A DNA stretch of 64,000 nt, taken from positions 1,178,001 to 1,242,000 of the forward strand of contig NZ_NQYC01000001.1 in the NCBI RefSeq assembly GCF_003600835.1. Direction: 5' to 3'. Source of the DNA: Bacillus sp. PK3_68. Its GTDB lineage: Bacteria; Bacillota; Bacilli; Bacillales; Domibacillaceae. Positions 30,334 through 39,711 of this stretch are shown here, piece after piece. A program made the translations under genes and the position numbers. Below the pieces are notes generated by a model. It ran no database searches. It was not told the DNA's origin and worked only from the letters and a program-made list of their open reading frames with translations. How positions within the stretch are numbered: position 1 is the first letter of the stretch; every line of letters starts with the position of its first letter.

Positions 30334-31296
30334 TCAATTCTCAAGTTCTTCATAAGCTTGGATAATACGGGCAACGAGCGGATGACGAACGACATCGCTT
30401 TGTTCCAGGTGAACGAAAGAAATAGAGGGCACTCGATTCAAAATCTGCTCTGCTGAAACGAGTCCTGATTGTGCTCCTTTCGGCAAGTCAATTTGTGTTC
30501 GATCGCCGGTAATGACCATTTTTGACCCAAAGCCAAGCCGCGTTAAAAACATTTTCATTTGGGCTTTCGTTGTATTTTGGGCTTCATCTAAAATAACGAA
30601 TGCATCGTCAAGCGTTCGGCCACGCATATAGGCAAGTGGCGCTACTTCAATTGTTCCCCGCTCAATGAGCCGCTGCGTTTGCTCTGTACCCAATACGTCA
30701 TGGAGAGCATCATAAAGCGGTCGTAGATATGGGTCTACTTTTTCCTTTAAGTCCCCAGGCAAAAACCCGAGGCTTTCTCCTGCTTCTACGGCTGGCCTTG
30801 TGAGTACAATTCGTTTAACCTGCCCGGTTTTTAATGCATGGACTGCCATAACTACCGCCAAATAAGTTTTTCCCGTACCTGCCGGGCCAATGCCGAATAC
30901 AAGATCCTGCCTACGGATAGCTGTTACATACTCCTGCTGGCCAAGCGTTTTGATTCGAATAGGTTTTCCTTTCGCATTCTTAGTGATTTCCTGGTCATAT
31001 AACTCATCTAGGTATTCAATCGTCCCATTTTTCCCCATTTGCACAGCGTTCATAATATCCCGCTCTCCAATATTGATGCCTTTGCGAATAATAAGGAGCA
31101 AGCGGTAGATAATTTCTCTGACTAATGCGGTGTTTGCTTCTGCACCAGCTATGTGAAGCGTCTCCCCTCTTGTTATAAGAGATACATCAAATTCTTCCTC
31201 TAAAATAGTCAGATTTTTATCCGATACACCGAATAATGCTGCTGCCTCATTCGGGTTCTCGAGTTGGATATTCATTATGTTTTTTTCTTCTGGCAT
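30334..31296 (-). CDS. phoH: PhoH-like ATPase
   Basis: A 320-residue cytoplasmic P-loop ATPase. An N-terminal KH-like region (about 1-100) is followed by Walker A GIGPAGTGKTYLA near residue 137, Walker B AFVILDEAQNTT near 235, and QIDLPKGAQSGL. Probably acts on RNA, as suggested by its neighbourhood with ybeY and era, but the role is not settled. AAGGAGACC precedes the start. Its first 50 bases overlap the end of yqfD. Confidence 0.93.
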   Translation of the reverse strand: MPEEKNIMNIQLENPNEAAALFGVSDKNLTILEEEFDVSLITRGETLHIAGAEANTALVREIIYRLLLIIRKGINIGERDIMNAVQMGKNGTIEYLDELYDQEITKNAKGKPIRIKTLGQQEYVTAIRRQDLVFGIGPAGTGKTYLAVVMAVHALKTGQVKRIVLTRPAVEAGESLGFLPGDLKEKVDPYLRPLYDALHDVLGTEQTQRLIERGTIEVAPLAYMRGRTLDDAFVILDEAQNTTKAQMKMFLTRLGFGSKMVITGDRTQIDLPKGAQSGLVSAEQILNRVPSISFVHLEQSDVVRHPLVARIIQAYEELEN

Positions 31297-32488
31297 TCTT
31301 TTGGTCTCCTTGAGTGATTGGTTTGGCTACGGCTATATTTTCTAGTACTTGGAAGTGTATAGATAATTTAACTTTACCATTCGTAAACTGTCTCTGCAAA
31401 ATTTTTTCACCATGAATCTCTGCTTTCTCAGGAAGTTTTGCCTCTAGATCCCTTCGTGCAATTTCCCGAGCACGAATCTGCGCTTCCTTTTCTGTATAAG
31501 AACGGCTCGTTCGTCTGCTTTCATAGTATGTTTTTTCTACATAGCTGACCGGTAATTTCATTCCGAGGAAGGAAACAGAGTGCACTTGCTCGTCCTCCTT
31601 ATGATTAGCAAAAGAATGATTTTTAAATCCCCATATAGGGAATCTAAAGGTGTCTACTTGAAGCATATGCTTTTTCACCTGCTGTCCGGTCAGCACTTGA
31701 AACTCAGTTTCTATAGGCATTTCTACTGTAGTTTTGTACCAGGTTTCCCCAAACACCTCCCCATCAGCAGCTACCTCTTTTAATTTCTCTTCTGTGCCGA
31801 TTAGTCCAGAAACAAGCAGTTGGCCTTTATGAACAAACTGATCTCTTTTTACAGCAGCCTGTCCCTTTTTCACAAACAGCTTTACTATAACCGCTTCTTT
31901 TGCCGCGACGAGATGCTGAGGGCCATTCCGCTTCTTTTCCTTGGGGGCATTTTTTTCTACGACCCGGAAATGAAACGTGCTGCCTTTCACTTCTACACCG
32001 ATCCATGTTACTCCTTCGATACGGTTCAATAGTTTGTGCTGGACCGTTTCTGGATCATCCATGCTAAAGATAAACCGGCCTTTCTCAATACCAATGTCAG
32101 CCAGCTCTTTACGGATTTGGTGTTCCATTTTCGGGCTGGCTCCACGAATATCTATCCGCCAGACAACGTTCGATAATAATAAAATAACAACAAGAAAGGC
32201 AATCGCTCCAATTAAAAACCCTGAACTTTTCCACAGCCTTTTCAGCAAAAAAGGGAAGCCCTCTCCCCTATAAAAGTATATGTCCCCTTCGAATGTACGT
32301 GCGGCCCTTCTCACCTTGTGAATATGCTGAAGTGAACAGGAAAATGAAACAGCCTGTTCACTTTGTCTGCTTACATTCCAAATGGGAACGCGGGAACGAA
32401 TTAAGCGATTAATAAAACGTTCTGCTCCTTGCCCTTGCACCTTTACAAAAATGATTCCTTGAAAAAAAGCAAGCCACTGATTGTTCAA
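31247..32488 (-). CDS. yqfD: Sporulation protein YqfD
   Basis: A 413-residue protein. After a cytoplasmic domain of about 85 residues (FVKVQGQGAERFINRLI) comes one membrane segment (about 90-110, GFLIGAIAFLVVILLLSNVVW), then a large external domain starting with a POTRA-like part (MEHQIRKELADIGIEKGRFIF). YqfD is expressed in the mother cell in B. subtilis and is needed for efficient sporulation. The C-terminal 20 residues lie in the overlap with phoH and read unlike the rest, so a small frame error there cannot be excluded. Confidence 0.9.
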   Translation of the reverse strand: MNNQWLAFFQGIIFVKVQGQGAERFINRLIRSRVPIWNVSRQSEQAVSFSCSLQHIHKVRRAARTFEGDIYFYRGEGFPFLLKRLWKSSGFLIGAIAFLVVILLLSNVVWRIDIRGASPKMEHQIRKELADIGIEKGRFIFSMDDPETVQHKLLNRIEGVTWIGVEVKGSTFHFRVVEKNAPKEKKRNGPQHLVAAKEAVIVKLFVKKGQAAVKRDQFVHKGQLLVSGLIGTEEKLKEVAADGEVFGETWYKTTVEMPIETEFQVLTGQQVKKHMLQVDTFRFPIWGFKNHSFANHKEDEQVHSVSFLGMKLPVSYVEKTYYESRRTSRSYTEKEAQIRAREIARRDLEAKLPEKAEIHGEKILQRQFTNGKVKLSIHFQVLENIAVAKPITQGDQKNARRKKHNEYPTREPE

Positions 32489-32500
32489 GCTTTTTCCCCC

Positions 32501-32785
32501 TTACCCATCCAAATAAACGAGCTTTTCGATTTTTCCTTCAATTAATATTTCTTCCGGCAAAATAGTTTTAATCGTAAATGACTGTCCTTTAATTAACAGT
32601 TGCCCCTTCGTCAGCATTAATCTTACTTCTTTATCAGAGAAAGCAAGCAGTCCTCTATGATTTTCAATATAGATATGAAGCTGACCGATCATCGTGATCC
32701 GGGGAAGGTCCATCATGACATCTTCGGGTAGATTCAGCGATTTTGTCAGCCAGCTCTTCATTTGCTCTCCCCACTTTTTTGTCAT
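32501..32785 (-). CDS. yqfC: Sporulation protein YqfC
   Basis: A 94-residue YabP/YqfC family protein; the core reads LPRITMIGQLHIYIENHRGLLAFS. It is paired with yqfD as in other spore formers, where both are under SigE. I use the ATG at 32785 (MTKKWGEQMK), the standard N-terminus; its ribosome site GGAGAGGGGGG is inside the right arm of a strong hairpin. Confidence 0.88.
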   Translation of the reverse strand: MTKKWGEQMKSWLTKSLNLPEDVMMDLPRITMIGQLHIYIENHRGLLAFSDKEVRLMLTKGQLLIKGQSFTIKTILPEEILIEGKIEKLVYLDG

Positions 32786-32787
32786 AA

Positions 32788-32833
32788 AAAAAGAACCCCC
32801 CTCTCCTTTCAAATGTATGAAAGGAGAAGGGGG
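32788..32833 (-). terminator. Strong hairpin between yqfB and yqfC that includes the yqfC ribosome site
   Basis: A 15-bp stem with one mismatch (32818-32833 with 32796-32811, loop of 6) and then TTCTTTTTTT on the minus strand. It fits a terminator for the yqeZ-floA-yqfB operon, but the T run ends one base or so before the yqfC start, and the GGAGAGGGGGG ribosome site is in the stem. Confidence 0.8.
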
Positions 32834-32844
32834 AACATGTCAGT

Positions 32845-33231
32845 TTATTTCCGCCTCAACGCTTTAGGCGGAGCTAAGATCTCTGCTAAAATGATTCCTT
32901 TTACTAAATCATCGGCTTCCGCTTCAAAGTGAGGTTCAGCGGAGACTGTTTCTCTTTTATTTTCCTCCTGAAAGCGGCGGAGACGGCCGTCCGTTCTTTC
33001 GCTGCGGGCGGTTTTTTTTCTTATTTCTTCATACTTTTCTTTTATTTCCGGACGATTTGTTTCACGAGGCTGACTCGCCTTTTTTACCTGTGTAAAAATA
33101 TCGGTGGCAGAAGGAGAATCTGTATGTTTCGGTTGTGTTGCCGTTTTTTTCTCCTCTTTTTTTTCACCCTTTAACCGGTTAGTCACAACCGAGATGACTC
33201 CGATAATGATAGCTATAATAATGGATTCCAT
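32845..33231 (-). CDS. yqfB: YqfB-like small membrane-anchored protein
   Basis: A 128-residue protein: one N-terminal membrane segment (SIIIAIIIGVISVV), then a long highly charged, probably disordered part rich in K, E and R, and a short hydrophobic patch near the end (DLVKGIILAEILAPPKALR). It follows floA, as yqfB does in B. subtilis. Function is unknown; a role linked to the FloA flotillin scaffold is possible from context only. Confidence 0.72.
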   Translation of the reverse strand: MESIIIAIIIGVISVVTNRLKGEKKEEKKTATQPKHTDSPSATDIFTQVKKASQPRETNRPEIKEKYEEIRKKTARSERTDGRLRRFQEENKRETVSAEPHFEAEADDLVKGIILAEILAPPKALRRK

Positions 33232-33256
33232 TACGGACCTCCTTTAAAAACAGGCT

Positions 33257-34255
33257 TTACTGACCTTGATCTTTTCCATCTTTGTTACCGCCGGCCATTT
33301 TGCCGATTGATCCTCTCATGCCTGTATCTGCATCAATGTTTTTGTAGTTCATATAATCCATCACACCAATATTGCCTGTTCGTAGGGCTTCGGCCATAGC
33401 TAGTGGCACATCCGCCTCGGCTTCTACTACCTTAGCTCTCATTTCCTGTACCCGGGCTTTCATTTCCTGCTCGTTCGCCACAGCCATCGCACGGCGTTCT
33501 TCTGCCTTTGCTTGAGCAATATTCTTATCTGCTTCCGCTTGCTCTCTCTGCAGCTCAGCTCCGATATTTTTACCGATATCTACATCGGCAATATCAATGG
33601 ACAAAATCTCAAACGCCGTTCCCGCATCCAACCCTTTGCTTAAAACTGTTTGAGAAATCATATCCGGGTTCTCAAGAACTTTTTTATGGTTGTCACTGGA
33701 TCCGATCGTCGATACAATCCCCTCTCCGACACGGGCCACGACTGTCTCCTCTCCAGCTCCCCCAACGAGCCGCTCAATATTAGCCCGAACCGTAATACGT
33801 GCTTTCGCCTTTACTTCAATCCCATCCATTGCCACACCGGCGATAAACGGTGTTTCAATTACCTTTGGGTTAACACTCATCTGTACAGCTTCAAGTACAT
33901 CACGGCCCGCGAGATCGATTGCCGCACATCTTTCAAAAGACAATTCAATGTTGGCCCGCTGTGCAGCGATTAAGGCATTTACTACTCGGTCAACATTTCC
34001 TCCAGCTAAGTAATGACTTTCCAATTGATTCGTTGTAACATTGAGTCCTGCTTTTGACGCTTTAATCATTGGATTGACCACACGACTTGGGATAACCCGG
34101 CGAAGCCTCATCCCTACGAGTGTAAAAATACTAACTCTTACTCCCGCTGCTAAGGCTGAAATCCACAGCATAACAGGAACAAATGTAAAAAACACCGATA
34201 AAATGATAATGCCAATGATAACTGCTGCAATAATAAATGCAAAGCTAAGATCCAT
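33257..34255 (-). CDS. floA: Flotillin-like protein FloA
   Basis: A 332-residue membrane scaffold protein that marks functional membrane microdomains. A membrane-inserted N-terminal hairpin (residues 5-45) is followed by an SPFH-type domain and a C-terminal helical part with EA repeats (about 230-300, [19 protein letters not shown]) for oligomerisation. It sits with yqeZ, an NfeD-type partner. Confidence 0.94.
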   Translation of the reverse strand: MDLSFAFIIAAVIIGIIILSVFFTFVPVMLWISALAAGVRVSIFTLVGMRLRRVIPSRVVNPMIKASKAGLNVTTNQLESHYLAGGNVDRVVNALIAAQRANIELSFERCAAIDLAGRDVLEAVQMSVNPKVIETPFIAGVAMDGIEVKAKARITVRANIERLVGGAGEETVVARVGEGIVSTIGSSDNHKKVLENPDMISQTVLSKGLDAGTAFEILSIDIADVDIGKNIGAELQREQAEADKNIAQAKAEERRAMAVANEQEMKARVQEMRAKVVEAEADVPLAMAEALRTGNIGVMDYMNYKNIDADTGMRGSIGKMAGGNKDGKDQGQ

Positions 34256-34270
34256 TATTCTGCCCCCTTA

Positions 34271-35584
34271 TTATTCAGTTTCCCGCACGACAATTCGTGC
34301 TCCTTCCACTTTTACTACGGTTACTTCTTTTTCTGCTTCAATGAAGCCGCCCTCGCTAATAGCATCTATTCTCTCATTATTGATAATGACTGTACCTGCT
34401 GGCCGAAAAGGCGTTTTTGTAACACCGGTTTTGCCAAGAAGCTCTGACCGGTTCACATTTGATACATAGCCGCTTTCCGTGCTCGTAGAATCCGTTAAAA
34501 TGATTTTTTTGAAAAATTTCATCTTTTTACCAAACACCTTTACCATTAAAATCATAACCGTTATAGAGATGACCATAGCAATCACCAGAGACAGTCCCAT
34601 CCATTTTACATTATCCCCAGCAAGTAAAATACTTGCAGCTACTGCAGATATCCCCAATATGCCAGCAATCCCGCCCGGAAGAAAAAGCTCAGCTATAACG
34701 AGAAGCGCTCCAATAATAAATAAAAGCAGAGACTCGTATCCTGCAAGGCCAGCAACCAGGTGGCCATAGAAGAATAACAACAAAGAAGCAAGACCGATGG
34801 AACCCGGCAAGCCAAAGCCAGGTGAATATAACTCAAGAACCAGACCTAAGCTGGCTAGTGTTAGTAAAATAGGAACGATGATGGGATTCGTCACAAAGCG
34901 GGCTACCTTTTCCGCCCAGCTTTCTTTTACTTCCACTACCGGAGCTTCCGCTGCCTTTTCATGCTGCAAAACTTCCTTCAATTGACTGACAGTCGCTTTG
35001 GAGTAGCCAGTTTCCAGTGCTTCCTTTGATGAAAAGGTTAATAGTTTGCCTTTTTCGGCACCATATTGCGGCAAATCTATATCCGGATCTGCCATAGCAA
35101 TTGCATATTTAGGATCAAGACCGTTCGTTTGTGCAGCACTTTTCATAGCAGAGCGCCAGTAGCTTTGTGCTTTCTTATCAGCCATATTGCCCTGCTCATC
35201 AATGACAGCAGCTGCCCCTATTTGAGCATTAGGCACCATGTAAATCGCGTCCGTATGCAGAGAGATAAAAGCTCCTGCCGATAATGCTCGGTCGTTAATA
35301 AAAGCGACGGTTCGCGTATCTGTCTCATCTAAAAGCTTGCCAATTTCCCCGGCTGCATCCACCGCCCCGCCCGGTGTGTGAATATCAAGAACAATTAATT
35401 GAGCTCCATTTTCCTCCGCCTCTTGAAACGAACGCTTCATAAAGGCATACAGCCCTTTTTCTACTTCATGATGAACAGGTACCACATATACAGGCTTCTC
35501 CTTAGTCTGCGAAAAAACCGGAAAGCTCAGTCCTGTAAAAAAGAGCAACAAGCCAAACAATAAAGCAGACCACTTTCTTATCAA
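34271..35584 (-). CDS. yqeZ: NfeD family membrane-bound serine protease homologue (YqeZ)
   Basis: A signal peptide (residues 1-25) is followed by a ClpP-type crotonase fold with the nucleophile serine in DRALSAGAFIS and LDIHTPGGAVDAAGE near the oxyanion site. Then come four to six membrane segments (about 235-360) and a C-terminal OB-like NfeD domain. NfeD proteins partner with flotillins; floA is next. Start: TTG at 35584 (LIRKWSALLFG), spaced well from GGGGGTGAG; GTG at 35590 is the alternative. Length 437. Confidence 0.88.
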   Translation of the reverse strand: MIRKWSALLFGLLLFFTGLSFPVFSQTKEKPVYVVPVHHEVEKGLYAFMKRSFQEAEENGAQLIVLDIHTPGGAVDAAGEIGKLLDETDTRTVAFINDRALSAGAFISLHTDAIYMVPNAQIGAAAVIDEQGNMADKKAQSYWRSAMKSAAQTNGLDPKYAIAMADPDIDLPQYGAEKGKLLTFSSKEALETGYSKATVSQLKEVLQHEKAAEAPVVEVKESWAEKVARFVTNPIIVPILLTLASLGLVLELYSPGFGLPGSIGLASLLLFFYGHLVAGLAGYESLLLFIIGALLVIAELFLPGGIAGILGISAVAASILLAGDNVKWMGLSLVIAMVISITVMILMVKVFGKKMKFFKKIILTDSTSTESGYVSNVNRSELLGKTGVTKTPFRPAGTVIINNERIDAISEGGFIEAEKEVTVVKVEGARIVVRETE

Positions 35585-35653
35585 ACTCACCCCCTCAAGG
35601 ATTCCTTTTTCTTCTATACGTATAGTGTAAAGGAAAAGTTTCAAAAATATAAC

Positions 35654-35800
35654 AAGAAAAGCGGAAGCAGCCCGATTAGCCCGATAGGAGGTTGGAGGGA
35701 TCGACAAGGAGGCGGCCTCGAAAGACCGAAACCGCTGTGCGAGCTAGACGCTGTAGCTGAGCAAGGGAAAAAGCAGAAGGCGTGTGAGGAGGCAAGAGAC
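35654..35800. repeat. Intergenic repeat copy A (AAAAGCGGAAG family)
   Basis: The 35585-35885 gap has no gene. It holds a G-rich element starting GAAAAGCGGAAGC and continuing CGATTAGCCCGATAGGAG and TTGGAGG, closely matching copy C at 50573. It ends with CTGTAGCTGAGCAAGG, like the ends of the copies near 50.5 kb. Parts can fold back on themselves (GCGG ... CCGC, GGCCTC ... GACC). Confidence 0.65.
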
Positions 35801-35857
35801 AAACTCACCATCTGTTTTAAGTAGATTACTATCTGCTATAAATAACGACAAAAAAAG

Positions 35858-35885
35858 ATGACAGGAAGAATCCTGTCATCTTTTT
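35858..35885 (-). terminator. yqeY terminator
   Basis: AAGATGACAGGA-TTCT-TCCTGTCATCTT followed by seven T on the minus strand, directly after yqeY. Confidence 0.92.
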
Positions 35886-36332
35886 TTATGAAAGTTTTTG
35901 CTGAACGAGCTTGTTGACGAGACCGCCATCAGCCCGGCCTTTTATCTTCGGCATTAAAGCGCCCATTACTTTGCCGATATCTGCTTTAGAGGAAGCATTT
36001 ACTTCAGCGATTGTTTCCTGAACAATTGCTTCTAGCTCTTCATCTGAAAGCTGTTTTGGCATATATGAGTTCACGTAAGTCAGTTCAGTTTGAATTTTTG
36101 AAACGAGGTCAGCACGCCCCGCCTTTTCAAATTCATGGAGGGAGTCTTTGCGCTGTTTCACTTCACGAGAAAGAACTGCCAACTCTTGATCTTCTGTTAA
36201 TCCTTCATTGCCTGCTTTAATGGCTTCATTCTGCAAGGAAGCTTTTAACATGCGGATCACAGTTAATTTTTCTTTTTCTTTGTTTTTCATCGCTTGCTTG
36301 ATGTCATCGTTTAAACGCTCGAGAAGACTCAA
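35886..36332 (-). CDS. yqeY: GatB/YqeY domain protein
   Basis: A 148-residue helical protein starting [31 protein letters not shown], the family hallmark, with the tRNA-binding-like C-terminal part ([25 protein letters not shown]) that resembles the tail of GatB. A role in tRNA-dependent amidation has been suggested but is not proven. It is co-transcribed with rpsU. Confidence 0.92.
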   Translation of the reverse strand: MSLLERLNDDIKQAMKNKEKEKLTVIRMLKASLQNEAIKAGNEGLTEDQELAVLSREVKQRKDSLHEFEKAGRADLVSKIQTELTYVNSYMPKQLSDEELEAIVQETIAEVNASSKADIGKVMGALMPKIKGRADGGLVNKLVQQKLS

Positions 36333-36351
36333 AGTAATACCCTCTCTCTCA

Positions 36352-36525
36352 TTAGAACTTACGTTTTCTAGCCGCTTCTGATTTCTTTTTACGCTTTACG
36401 CTTGGTTTTTCATAAAATTCACGTTTTCTTGCTTCTTGTAAAGTTCCAGTTTTGGAAACAGCACGTTTGAACCGACGTAGAGCGTCTTCAAGCGATTCGT
36501 TTTTACGAACAACTGTTTTTGACAT
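36352..36525 (-). CDS. rpsU: 30S ribosomal protein S21
   Basis: A 57-residue basic protein of the small ribosomal subunit; starts [21 protein letters not shown] and ends [12 protein letters not shown]. The ATG at 36525 follows GGAGGGAAAGAG. It has a strong promoter and is followed by yqeY. Confidence 0.97.
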   Translation of the reverse strand: MSKTVVRKNESLEDALRRFKRAVSKTGTLQEARKREFYEKPSVKRKKKSEAARKRKF

Positions 36526-36592
36526 ATCTCTTTCCCTCCCTCCGAACACTTACGATTACATGTTCCGTAACGGAAATTCCATGTACCAAATA

Positions 36593-36621
36593 ATTATAAT
36601 ACAAGCCAGTATGTCGGTCAA
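36593..36621 (-). promoter_or_regulatory. Strong SigA promoter of rpsU-yqeY
   Basis: TTGACC (36616-36621) and TATAAT (36593-36598) with a 17-base spacer on the minus strand, between deoC and rpsU. Confidence 0.8.
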
Positions 36622-36659
36622 GAAATTCCTTTTCAACCACCGATATGTTTATTCGGAAT

Positions 36660-37343
36660 TTAATAGTCTGAATTTCCCTTTAATCCTTGAATAATTTTTA
36701 CACCTGAACTGGCCCCAATTCTTGTGGCTCCTGCCTTAATCATGTTAACAGCATCTTCTTGACTACGCACCCCTCCAGAAGCTTTTACACCAACGTCTGG
36801 ACCGACTGTTTTTCTCATGAGACGGACATCTTCTTCTGTTGCTCCGCCTGTAGAAAAACCGGTAGATGTTTTCACATAGTCAGCTCCCGCCTCAACAGAC
36901 AGACGGCAAGCCCGTTCTTTTTCCTCGTCTGTTAACAAACTCGTTTCAATGATGACTTTAGTTAAAGCCTTTCCCCGCGCAGCAGCAGTAATCGCTTGGA
37001 TGTCTTTTAAAACCGTCTCGTCATCTCCCGCTTTTAACGCGCCGATGTTGATAACCATGTCCACTTCCGTTGCTCCATTTTCGATGGCTTCTTTCGTTTC
37101 AAACGCTTTTACGGTTGTTGTTGTAGCTCCTAGTGGAAACCCAATAACTGTACATACTTTAACTTTCGTATCTTTGAGCTGCTCGGCCGCATACGCTACC
37201 CAGACAGGGTTGATGCACACAGACGCAAATTCATAAGCCCTTGCTTCTTCACAAAGCTTCTTCACTTCTTCTTTCGTTGTTTCTGCTTTTAGTAAAGTAT
37301 GGTCAATCGCTTTTGCTATATCCCCAAATTGATCTGTTATCAA
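36660..37343 (-). CDS. deoC: Deoxyribose-phosphate aldolase
   Basis: Class I aldolase that splits deoxyribose 5-phosphate into glyceraldehyde 3-phosphate and acetaldehyde in nucleoside breakdown. The Schiff-base lysine is in [15 protein letters not shown] near residue 155; a second lysine and aspartate of the relay are in [10 protein letters not shown] and IDHTLLK. Length 227. It is separated from mtaB by a terminator and from rpsU by a promoter, so it looks monocistronic. Confidence 0.95.
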   Translation of the reverse strand: MITDQFGDIAKAIDHTLLKAETTKEEVKKLCEEARAYEFASVCINPVWVAYAAEQLKDTKVKVCTVIGFPLGATTTTVKAFETKEAIENGATEVDMVINIGALKAGDDETVLKDIQAITAAARGKALTKVIIETSLLTDEEKERACRLSVEAGADYVKTSTGFSTGGATEEDVRLMRKTVGPDVGVKASGGVRSQEDAVNMIKAGATRIGASSGVKIIQGLKGNSDY

Positions 37344-37477
37344 GTGACTAATCTCCTTTTCAACAAGTTGTACGTACCTCTTCTTCTATCGTACCATCGA
37401 ATGAGCAAAATGGCGAGTTTCTTTAATAGCTTTCTATTTATTTTCCTTTTAACATACCCTTTTTCAAGAAAATTAAA

Positions 37478-37512
37478 AGCCTTTCATACATAATTTGTAT
37501 GAAAGGCTTTGA
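37478..37512 (-). terminator. mtaB terminator (end of the hrcA operon)
   Basis: AAAGCCTTTCATACA pairing with TGTATGAAAGGCTTT, followed by TTAATTTTC on the minus strand. Confidence 0.8.
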
Positions 37513-37519
37513 TTTTATA

Positions 37520-38866
37520 TTAAACGGTCGGCTCTAGCTCTTCATCCATCACACGAACAAATTGTCCTTCATTAAATGGATAACCTGCTTTTGTAATTTT
37601 CACTTTCACAATTTGACCAACCATTTCCTCTGTTGCAGGAAAAACAACTTTTAAATAGTTGTCTGTATACCCTGTGTACAATCCTTCTGCTGCTCCGTCT
37701 TCTTTAAATGGTTCTTCAGGGATGACTTCCAGCACTTCCCCTTCAAAACGGGAAGCGTACTCTTTTGCGAGCTGGTCAGAAAGCTCGATCAGACGGTGAA
37801 CACGTTCGTTCTTGACCTCTTCATCGATTTGATCATCCATGCGAGCTGCTGGCGTACCTGTACGCTTGGAGTATGGGAAAACATGAAGCTCGGAAAATTG
37901 GTGCTCTTTAATAAAATTATATGTTTCCATAAACTCTTCTTCTGTTTCACCTGGAAAACCGACAATGACATCTGAAGTAACAGCCAATCCAGGAAGAGCT
38001 TTTTTAAGACGGTTTAAGCGATCAGCGAAAAATTCCATCGTGTATTTACGACGCATTCTTTTTAAAACTGTATTTGAGCCGGATTGAAGCGGTACATGCA
38101 AATGTCTAACGACAATTTTAGAGCGGTCAATCACTTCGATGACTTCGTCAGTAAGCTGGCTCGCTTCAATCGAAGAAATGCGGATACGCTTTAAGCCTTT
38201 TACCTTCTCCTCTAAATCCGTCAGCAGCATAGCTAAATTGTAATCTTTCATATCCGAACCATAACCACCAGTATGAATACCCGTGAGTACGATTTCCTTG
38301 TAGCCGGCATCCACAAGTTGTTGAGCTTGGCGAATGACCTCTTCCGGGTCTCGGGAACGCATTAAGCCACGCGCCCATGGAATGATGCAAAATGTACAGA
38401 AATTGTTGCAACCTTCTTGGATTTTCAAAGAAGCGCGCGTACGATCTGTGAAAGCCGGAACATCGAGTTCTTCATATACTCGGTTTTTCATAATATTGCC
38501 GACACCATTAATAGGCTGGCGTTCTTTCTTATATTGTTCAATGTACTCGAGCATCTTTACGCGGTCTTGCGTCCCAACGACTATATCTACTCCGGGAATA
38601 GCCATAATTTCCGCCGGAGAAGTTTGGGCATAACAGCCAGTTACACAAATAACTGCATCGGGATTTTTGCGGACAGCACGCCGGATGACTTGTCGGCTTT
38701 TTTTATCGCCTGTATTAGTTACTGTGCACGTATTAATGACGTACACATCAGAAGTTGATTCAAATTCTACACGGTCATAGCCCTGGCTCTTAAACAGCTG
38801 CCAGATGGCTTCGGTCTCATAATGATTTACTTTACATCCAAGTGTTTGGAATGCCACTGTAGGCAT
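37520..38866 (-). CDS. mtaB: tRNA t6A37 methylthiotransferase MtaB
   Basis: Radical-SAM enzyme that adds a methylthio group to t6A at position 37 of tRNA. The N-terminal cluster domain has FQTLGCKVN, VINTCTVT and VTGCYAQ; the radical-SAM motif is CNNFCTFC near residue 150; a TRAM domain closes the protein (about 375-445). I use the ATG at 38866 (MPTVAFQTLG), which follows GAGGTGAT at a good distance. Length 448. It lies at the end of the hrcA-to-mtaB gene chain. Confidence 0.95.
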   Translation of the reverse strand: MPTVAFQTLGCKVNHYETEAIWQLFKSQGYDRVEFESTSDVYVINTCTVTNTGDKKSRQVIRRAVRKNPDAVICVTGCYAQTSPAEIMAIPGVDIVVGTQDRVKMLEYIEQYKKERQPINGVGNIMKNRVYEELDVPAFTDRTRASLKIQEGCNNFCTFCIIPWARGLMRSRDPEEVIRQAQQLVDAGYKEIVLTGIHTGGYGSDMKDYNLAMLLTDLEEKVKGLKRIRISSIEASQLTDEVIEVIDRSKIVVRHLHVPLQSGSNTVLKRMRRKYTMEFFADRLNRLKKALPGLAVTSDVIVGFPGETEEEFMETYNFIKEHQFSELHVFPYSKRTGTPAARMDDQIDEEVKNERVHRLIELSDQLAKEYASRFEGEVLEVIPEEPFKEDGAAEGLYTGYTDNYLKVVFPATEEMVGQIVKVKITKAGYPFNEGQFVRVMDEELEPTV

Positions 38867-38871
38867 GGTCA

Positions 38872-39624
38872 TCACCTCATTAGTTCAAAATGGTAGGAGA
38901 TAGCAGACAAGGCGTAAAGAGGCGCTGTTTCGGTCCGTAAAATACGAGGGCCGAGTCCACAAGGGATAAATCCGTTGCTCTTTAGCTCTTCTGCCTCTTG
39001 CTCTGATATTCCGCCTTCTGGTCCAAAGACAATTAGCAGTTCATCCCCCTGTTGCATGTTGCTCAACAGGTGATGGAACGCCGTCTTCTCTCCTTTTTTG
39101 CTTTCTTCTTCAAATGCATATAATTTAAACGAATACTCTTGTCCGATTCGAATTAACTGTTGAAAATCCACCGGCACATTTACTTCCGGCACGCGGTTCC
39201 GCTGAGATTGTTCAGCCGCTTCTTTGGCAATTTTTGCCCAGCGTTCTGTCTTTTTGGCTGCCTTTTTCTCATCCCACTTAACGATGGAGCGATCCGCATG
39301 AAAAGGGACAAACCTGCTTGCCCCAAGCTCGGTTCCCTTTTGAATGACGAGTTCCAGTTTATCCCCTTTCGGCAGGCCGCTCGCAATCGTGATAGCAACC
39401 GGCAGCTCTTTCTCATCATGCAGCCATTTTACGACAAAAGCAAGGGCACGGTCAGTGGAAAGTTCTTCAAGCTCCACCACCGCTGACTCCCCATCCGGAA
39501 AAACGACAGATACACAGTCTCCCTCCTTGGCACGCATTACGCGCGCTAAATGATAGAAGTCTTCCCCCTCAATCGTTACTCTTTTATCATTTCCTGGCTT
39601 ATCATTTAAAAAATATCGCTGCAC
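38872..39624 (-). CDS. rsmE: 16S rRNA (uracil(1498)-N3)-methyltransferase
   Basis: SPOUT-fold methyltransferase acting on U1498 of 16S rRNA. The N-terminal PUA-like part starts MQRYFL; the knotted SAM site includes LIVFGPEGGISEQEAE and CGLGPRILRTETAPLYAL. I chose GTG at 39624, with GGGGTGAC upstream and the standard N-terminus, giving 250 residues; the longer frame adds 20 unrelated residues. It lies between prmA and mtaB. Confidence 0.93.
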   Translation of the reverse strand: MQRYFLNDKPGNDKRVTIEGEDFYHLARVMRAKEGDCVSVVFPDGESAVVELEELSTDRALAFVVKWLHDEKELPVAITIASGLPKGDKLELVIQKGTELGASRFVPFHADRSIVKWDEKKAAKKTERWAKIAKEAAEQSQRNRVPEVNVPVDFQQLIRIGQEYSFKLYAFEEESKKGEKTAFHHLLSNMQQGDELLIVFGPEGGISEQEAEELKSNGFIPCGLGPRILRTETAPLYALSAISYHFELMR

Positions 39625-39711
39625 AGTTGTCACCCCGTCTGCAAAAATATCGTTCAGGCCGTGGCCAAACGGCCGACCGGTCAAATTTGCCTATATGTTT
39701 TATGCTATTTT

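Noticed and set aside
33257-35584. floA-yqeZ as a possible new protease-scaffold system
   Set aside because: The flotillin-NfeD pair is a known, widely conserved arrangement.
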